From positions 1 through 6,875 of the forward strand of contig DKGH01000206.1 of the NCBI GenBank assembly GCA_002453165.1: a stretch of 6,875 bases of DNA, written 5' to 3'. The position numbers and the translations under genes are program-made. This document shows positions 1 to 4,400 of this stretch, one piece after another. A model generated the notes under the pieces. It searched no databases, had not been told where the DNA came from, and worked only from the letters and a program-made list of their open reading frames with translations. Every line of letters begins with the position of its first letter. The stretch's first letter is position 1. This stretch comes from Verrucomicrobia bacterium UBA6775 (GTDB lineage Bacteria > Verrucomicrobiota > Verrucomicrobiia > Limisphaerales > UBA1096).

Positions 1-1
1 C

Positions 2-829
2 GACAAGACGCTCGAGGTTGGCGGTGTCGCGATCTCCGGCGGTGTGCGGTTCATCGTGCCGGACGGCATGCAGCTAGCGCCAAACCAGTTCGCCTTGGTG
101 ATCGGCAACGACGATGTCGCTGCGTTCCGCGCCCACTATAAACTGGATGACGCCACGCTCATCCTTGGCACGTACCGGGGTAAGTTGGCAAACAACGGCG
201 AACAGGTCTGGGTACAGTCGGCGACCGACGGGGCAACGCTTGTCTCGTTCGAGTACAGCGACGATGACGACTGGCCGCAGGCCGCCGATGGCGACGGGCG
301 GTCGCTCATCCCGGTGGTAACCGATCCGGAAAAACAGGCACTCGGCGACCTGAACCATCCGAAGAACTGGACGGTCAGCGCCGCGAACGGTGGTTCACCT
401 GGCGCGGACGACGGCCCGGCAGTGTTGCCGAAAGATAGCGACGGCGACGGCATGCCGGACGCCTGGGAACTGGCACACGGCCTGAACCATCTGCTCGACG
501 ATGCGGCGAATGACCCCGACGGCGATGGCGCAACCAACGCCCACGAGTTTTACTCCGGCACGCTGCCGAAGGATGCCGACAGTTTCCTCCGGCTCGAATT
601 CGCGCTTGGCCAAGCGGGTCAGGTCGAGATCGAGTTCACCATGCGCGCCGGGCGCTCGTACATGCTGCAATCCGCCGACACGCCGGCCGGCCCGTGGGGC
701 GCCCTGCCCGGCGACGTGTTCACCCCGGCCAAGGGGCTGGAAACGGAGGCCAAGCGCATCCCGGTCGGCCCGGCCGAGCACTTGGCCAAGCGCTTCTATC
801 GGCTGCGAGTTCAGCGTTTGGCAGATTAA
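2..829 (+). CDS. C-terminal part of a secreted lamin-tail-domain protein with a calcium-binding type 3 repeat (5' partial)
   Basis: The frame is open from the first bases, so the true start lies upstream. A GTG at 44 falls inside a recognisable domain and is not the start. Of 275 visible residues, about 1-135 are the C-terminal two thirds of a lamin-tail domain, with a WPQAADGDGRSL strand and a final NW...GGSPG. Residues 145-190 hold two acidic loops, DSDGDGMPD (145-153) and DPDGDGATN (171-179), separated by a WELAHGL helix. This is the thrombospondin type 3-like, probably Ca2+-binding, element that often precedes the C-terminus of verrucomicrobial exported proteins. The last 80 residues form a beta-rich tail with RSYMLQSADTPAGPW and a closing FYRLRV, also common there. 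The LTD resembles LTD2 of the large gene downstream, so this is probably the end of a related, possibly CotH-containing, protein. Extracellular location is inferred; the signal peptide is not in view. The molecular role is unknown. Confidence 0.85.
   Translation, partial: DKTLEVGGVAISGGVRFIVPDGMQLAPNQFALVIGNDDVAAFRAHYKLDDATLILGTYRGKLANNGEQVWVQSATDGATLVSFEYSDDDDWPQAADGDGRSLIPVVTDPEKQALGDLNHPKNWTVSAANGGSPGADDGPAVLPKDSDGDGMPDAWELAHGLNHLLDDAANDPDGDGATNAHEFYSGTLPKDADSFLRLEFALGQAGQVEIEFTMRAGRSYMLQSADTPAGPWGALPGDVFTPAKGLETEAKRIPVGPAEHLAKRFYRLRVQRLAD
603..616. repeat. Iterated palindrome CGCTTGGCCAAGCG, perfect copy
   Basis: This is a perfect 14-bp palindrome inside the first gene. It is read as CTT GGC CAA GCG (Leu-Gly-Gln-Ala). 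It is one of three perfect copies in the window. Confidence 0.75.
779..792. repeat. Iterated palindrome, 13 of 14 bases
   Basis: CACTTGGCCAAGCG differs from the consensus at one position and keeps the full 10-bp core CTTGGCCAAG. It lies near the 3' end of the first gene and is read in a different phase from the copy at 603 (CAC TTG GCC AAG CGC, His-Leu-Ala-Lys-Arg). A degenerate relative, GCTTGGCCA, follows in the gap at 847-855. Confidence 0.7.
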
Positions 830-852
830 CGATTTGGGGCTACTCTGCTTGG

Positions 853-879
853 CCACGTGCGCCCGGGAGCGCTGCGTGG
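853..879 (+). other. GC-rich imperfect hairpin in the gap before the DUF6941-like gene
   Basis: CCACG (853-857) can pair with CGTGG (875-879), and GCGC (859-862) with GCGC (869-872), leaving a CCGGGA loop (863-868) and a small bulge. The structure ends 10 bases before ATG 890 and would tie up the purine-rich GGGAG at 865-869. No T run follows, so it is not a standard intrinsic terminator. It could influence translation or be incidental in GC-rich DNA. Confidence 0.35.
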
Positions 880-889
880 TGTGACCAAT

Positions 890-1318
890 ATGGATATTCA
901 AGTAGCAGTGCTGTGCGATGCAGCCACGGATTACAAGGGCAAGCTGAACCTGCTTGGCACGTTCAACTCCGTCTATACGAAGGAACTGCCGGCAAACTAC
1001 CCGCAGTGCTCAATAGTGTTGCGGATCGTTTTTAAGCGGGTCGAGGAGGGCGAGCACAAGCTACGAATCAACTTCGTCGACGAGGACGGCAAGTTCGTCA
1101 TGCCCAGCATCGAGCTGCCGTTCGAGGTGAACGTCCCGCCCGGCGACTCGTTTCTTTACCGGAATTTCATTCTCAACATCCAGCGGCTGAAGTTTGAAAA
1201 CTTCGGGCAGCATGCGATCGACATCGCGATCGACGGCCGGCAGGAGGCCAGCATTCCGCTCGAGGTCAAACAGGTGCCCGACAAGGAGAACACGGCCGAC
1301 GGCGAGGAGGACGCCTGA
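890..1318 (+). CDS. DUF6941-like small cytoplasmic protein
   Basis: This is a complete 142-residue protein starting MDIQVAVLCDAA and ending in an acidic tail (DKENTADGEEDA). It has no signal peptide or membrane segment, so it should be cytoplasmic. The pattern VLCDAAxDYxGKLNLLGTF near the start, FVDEDGK...MPSIELPFEV in the middle, and FILNIQRLKFE...IDGRQEASIPLEVKQ at the end matches what I remember of DUF6941, a family of unknown function found in Verrucomicrobia, Planctomycetes and others. The call rests on recalled pattern, not a search. It looks like a compact beta-sandwich. ATG 890 is chosen because the conserved region begins directly there. An in-frame GTG at 881 has a purine-rich GGGAG (865-869) at Shine-Dalgarno distance and could add three residues, while GTG 857 is less likely. 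It lies 60 bp after the upstream gene and 74 bp before the giant gene, on the same strand. Its role beside two exported proteins is unclear. Confidence 0.85.
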   Translation: MDIQVAVLCDAATDYKGKLNLLGTFNSVYTKELPANYPQCSIVLRIVFKRVEEGEHKLRINFVDEDGKFVMPSIELPFEVNVPPGDSFLYRNFILNIQRLKFENFGQHAIDIAIDGRQEASIPLEVKQVPDKENTADGEEDA

Positions 1319-1347
1319 GCCACCCCACCCCAATCCAGAGCAACCCG

Positions 1348-1370
1348 CGCTTGGCCAAGCGACTTGGCCG
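1348..1370. repeat. Intergenic palindrome, one perfect copy plus a partial second copy
   Basis: The perfect 14-mer occupies 1348-1361 and is followed at once by ACTTGGCCG (1362-1370), a partial copy. Together they allow a hairpin of GGCCAAG (1353-1359) with CTTGGCC (1363-1369) around a three-base CGA loop. It sits in the 74-bp gap upstream of the giant gene. There is no T run after it. The rest of the gap shows no recognisable promoter. Confidence 0.7.
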
Positions 1371-1392
1371 TTGAACAACAGACCATAATCGA

Positions 1393-1443
1393 ATGACCAA
1401 CAGACTCTTCACGCTCGCTCTGGCGCTCGCCGCGTTTGCCGCG
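1393..1443 (+). other. Signal peptide coding region
   Basis: The first 17 codons give a short polar start with one arginine (MTNR), then a leucine/alanine-rich stretch LFTLALALAAFAA. Cleavage after A16 (A-F-A) or A17 is plausible, followed by PGRGVD. The sequence has no lipobox cysteine, so the protein would be freely exported by the Sec route rather than made as a lipoprotein. The exact cleavage site is inferred by eye. Confidence 0.75.
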
Positions 1444-4400
1444 CCGGGCCGGGGGGTCGACCTCATTAAGGAAGGCGCCGTCTTCAAGTACCACAAGGGC
1501 ACCAAGGACGCCTCGTCGCCGCGCTCGGCGTGGACCGGCATCGACTTCGATGACGCCTCATGGTCGCGCGGCAAACTCCCGTTCTACAACAACGAGGATG
1601 TCGAGGGCGGCACGGAGCTGAGCGACATGAAAAACGGCTACTCGACCGTCTACATCCGGCGCAAGTTCCGGGTGGCAGACCCCTCGCTGTTCGGCGCCGG
1701 CACGTTGCAGGTCAAGGCGGACGACGGCTACGTCGCGTGGCTGAACGGCGTGGAGATTGCCAGCCTGCACAAGCCCTCCTCCACACTCCGTTACAGCTCG
1801 CGCTCGGCCAAGACCAACCGCGAGCCGATCAAATGGCACGAGACAAAAATCCACAACCTCGGTGGTGCCACCGAGAAGGGTTGGAATGTTCTCTGCGTCA
1901 TGCTGCTGAATTTCAGCAAGGGCAACAGCGACGCCTACCTCGACGTCCGGCTCTCATCCAAGGAGCGCGAGTTCGTCCCGCCCGAGGTAGTCTCCGTCAG
2001 CCCCGAGCCGGGCGAACTGGAGAAACTCGACTCAATCACCGTCAAGTTCAGCGAGCCGATGTCCGGCATCGAGGCCGGCGACCTGATGGTCAACGATTAC
2101 CCCGCCCTGTCCGTGTCGGAAAAGGGCAACGCCTTTACATTCAAACTGGACGATCTGCCGCCGGGGAAAATCGATGTCTGGTGGTCGCCGACCCACGGCA
2201 TCGGAGACCAGGCTTCGCCACCGAACGCGTTTGCACCGAAAAACGACCCTTGGACGTACGAGCTGCTCGACCTCGTGCCGCCGCGCTTGGCCAGCCATCT
2301 GCCTCTCGAGGGCACGGTGCGGCAGTTTAGCCAGGCGGAGGTGTGGTTTGACGAGCCGGTGCAGGGCGTGGACGCGCGCGACCTGATGGCCAACGGAGTC
2401 ACGGCCGTGTCAGTCACCGGGATCGGTGCCGGGCCGTACCTGTTTTATTTCAAGCCGATCCTGCTTGGCCAAGTGGAGTTGACGTGGGCGGACGATGCCG
2501 ACATCACCGACTTCAACCGCACGCCGAACCGGTTCGACGGCCAAGCGTGGACGGTGCAGATCGATGCCGAGCACACCCCAGGCGACGTGGTGATCAGCGA
2601 GCTGAGCGCCGCCTCGGTCAAGGATTACAAGCGCGTGGATGGCGACTGGATCGAGCTGCACAACCGTGGCGAAAAGGAGGTCAACCTCGAGGGCTGGTCG
2701 TTGACGGATGATCGTGGCGATCTGGCCAAATGGCTCTTCCCCAAGGTGACGCTCGACCCTGACAAGCGGCTGGTGGTGTTCGCCACCGGCGAGGATGACG
2801 CCAGCAACCCCACCCGCCTGCACACCAATTTCAAGCTGAACCCGAACGGGGAATTCCTCGCATTGTGCAGCACCGAGTCACCCCGGCGCACTGTGTCCTC
2901 CGTGCGGTTTCGCGAACAGGCACCGGGCAACAGCTTCGGTCTGAACGCCGACGATGAATGGGTGTATTTTGAAACACCAACCCCCGGCAGTAAAAACAGC
3001 ACCAAGACCGTCAGCGGCCGGGTCAAGCCGGTGCACTTCAGCCTCCCGCGTGGTTTTTACGAGCGCAAGGCAGTGTACCTCACCCTCTCGACCGAGACTC
3101 CCGGGGCGACCATCCGCTACACGACCAATGGGGACACCCCGGCCTGCTGCGGCAACGGCCGCTACGAGACCGTAGGCAAGGTCTACACCGGCCCGATCCG
3201 CATCTCTCGCACAAGCATCGTCCGTGCGGTGGCATCCAAGGAGGAAATGCTCTCCTCCAAAGTGAAAACCAACACCTATTTTTATGGATTGTCCGCCAGC
3301 CGCAAACGTCTCCCCGCCCTGTCACTGGTGACGGATGACCGCCACCTCTGGGGCACCAAGGGCATCCAAAAACAGCCCAACGCACAGCGCCGCGGCATCA
3401 CGTGGGAGCGTCCAGTCTCCGCCGAGTTGATCCGGCCAGAGGACAACGGCGGCTTCGCGGTGGACTGCGGCATTCGCATCCAAGGCGGCGGCTACGTCCG
3501 CCCTCGTTACAACCCAACGGGCCAGTTGCCATTCAGCAAGTACTCGTTCCGGCTGTACTTCCGCGGCGACTACGGCACGGGGCGGCTGGAGTACCCGCTT
3601 TTTGGCGACACACCGGTGCAGTCCTTCGATCGCATCGTGCTGCGGGCCGGTATGAACGACCACACCAGCCCGTTCATCAAGGACGAGTGGTCACGCCGCC
3701 TCGGCTTGAATACCGGGCAGGTTCAATCACGGGGCACGTTCGTCAATCTATTCATCAACGGCAAATACAAGGGCTATTATAACCCTACTGAGCGGATCGA
3801 CACCAAGTTCCTCGCGGATTGGTATCAGACGGATGAAAACTACGACGTGATGGCTCAATTCAACGAAGTGCGAGCCGGTAGCAGTTCTTCATGGAGAAAA
3901 CTAATCTCCAACGCTCGACGCTACGATCTCACCGACCCGGAAGACTTTCAGAAGTTGGAACAGCAGGTGGACATGGCCAACTTCGCCGACTACCTCCTCC
4001 CGCTGATTTGGATCGCCAACCGCGACTGGCCCCACAACAACTGGCGGGCCGCACGCCACAAGCCGGATGGGCCGTTCCGGTTTTACGCGTGGGACTCCGA
4101 ACACGCCTTTCAGGCCGGTACCAGCCATAACACGATCAACAACGAGCTGGGCTCCGGGAACAATGCCGATCTCGCGGTCCTGTTCAACCAACTGAGAAAA
4201 GGACCGGAATTCAACCTGCTGTTTGCCGACCGCGTTCACAATCATTTCTACAACGACGGCGGCCTCACCGACGCTGCTATCCGTGAGACGTACGACGAAC
4301 TTTACAACACAGTCCGTGGTACCGTGAGCCTCAACAAAAACTGGGGGCTTAACTGGATCAAAAACAGGAGGCGCAACATGATGAAGCACCTCAAGGATGC

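Noticed and set aside
44..46. GTG as a start codon for the first gene
   Set aside because: The frame is open from base 2, and the preceding codons (VGGVAISGG) belong to the same lamin-tail strand, so the gene begins outside the window.
1214..1234. GCGATCGAC repeated twice, looking like HIP1
   Set aside because: It encodes the Ala-Ile-Asp repeat of AIDIAIDG in the DUF6941-like protein, occurs only here, and is not an exact GCGATCGC.
1560..2330. 256-codon open frame in another + strand phase
   Set aside because: Its translation is arginine-, glutamine- and proline-rich low-complexity sequence, a shadow of the giant gene, whose frame encodes clear domains over the same span.
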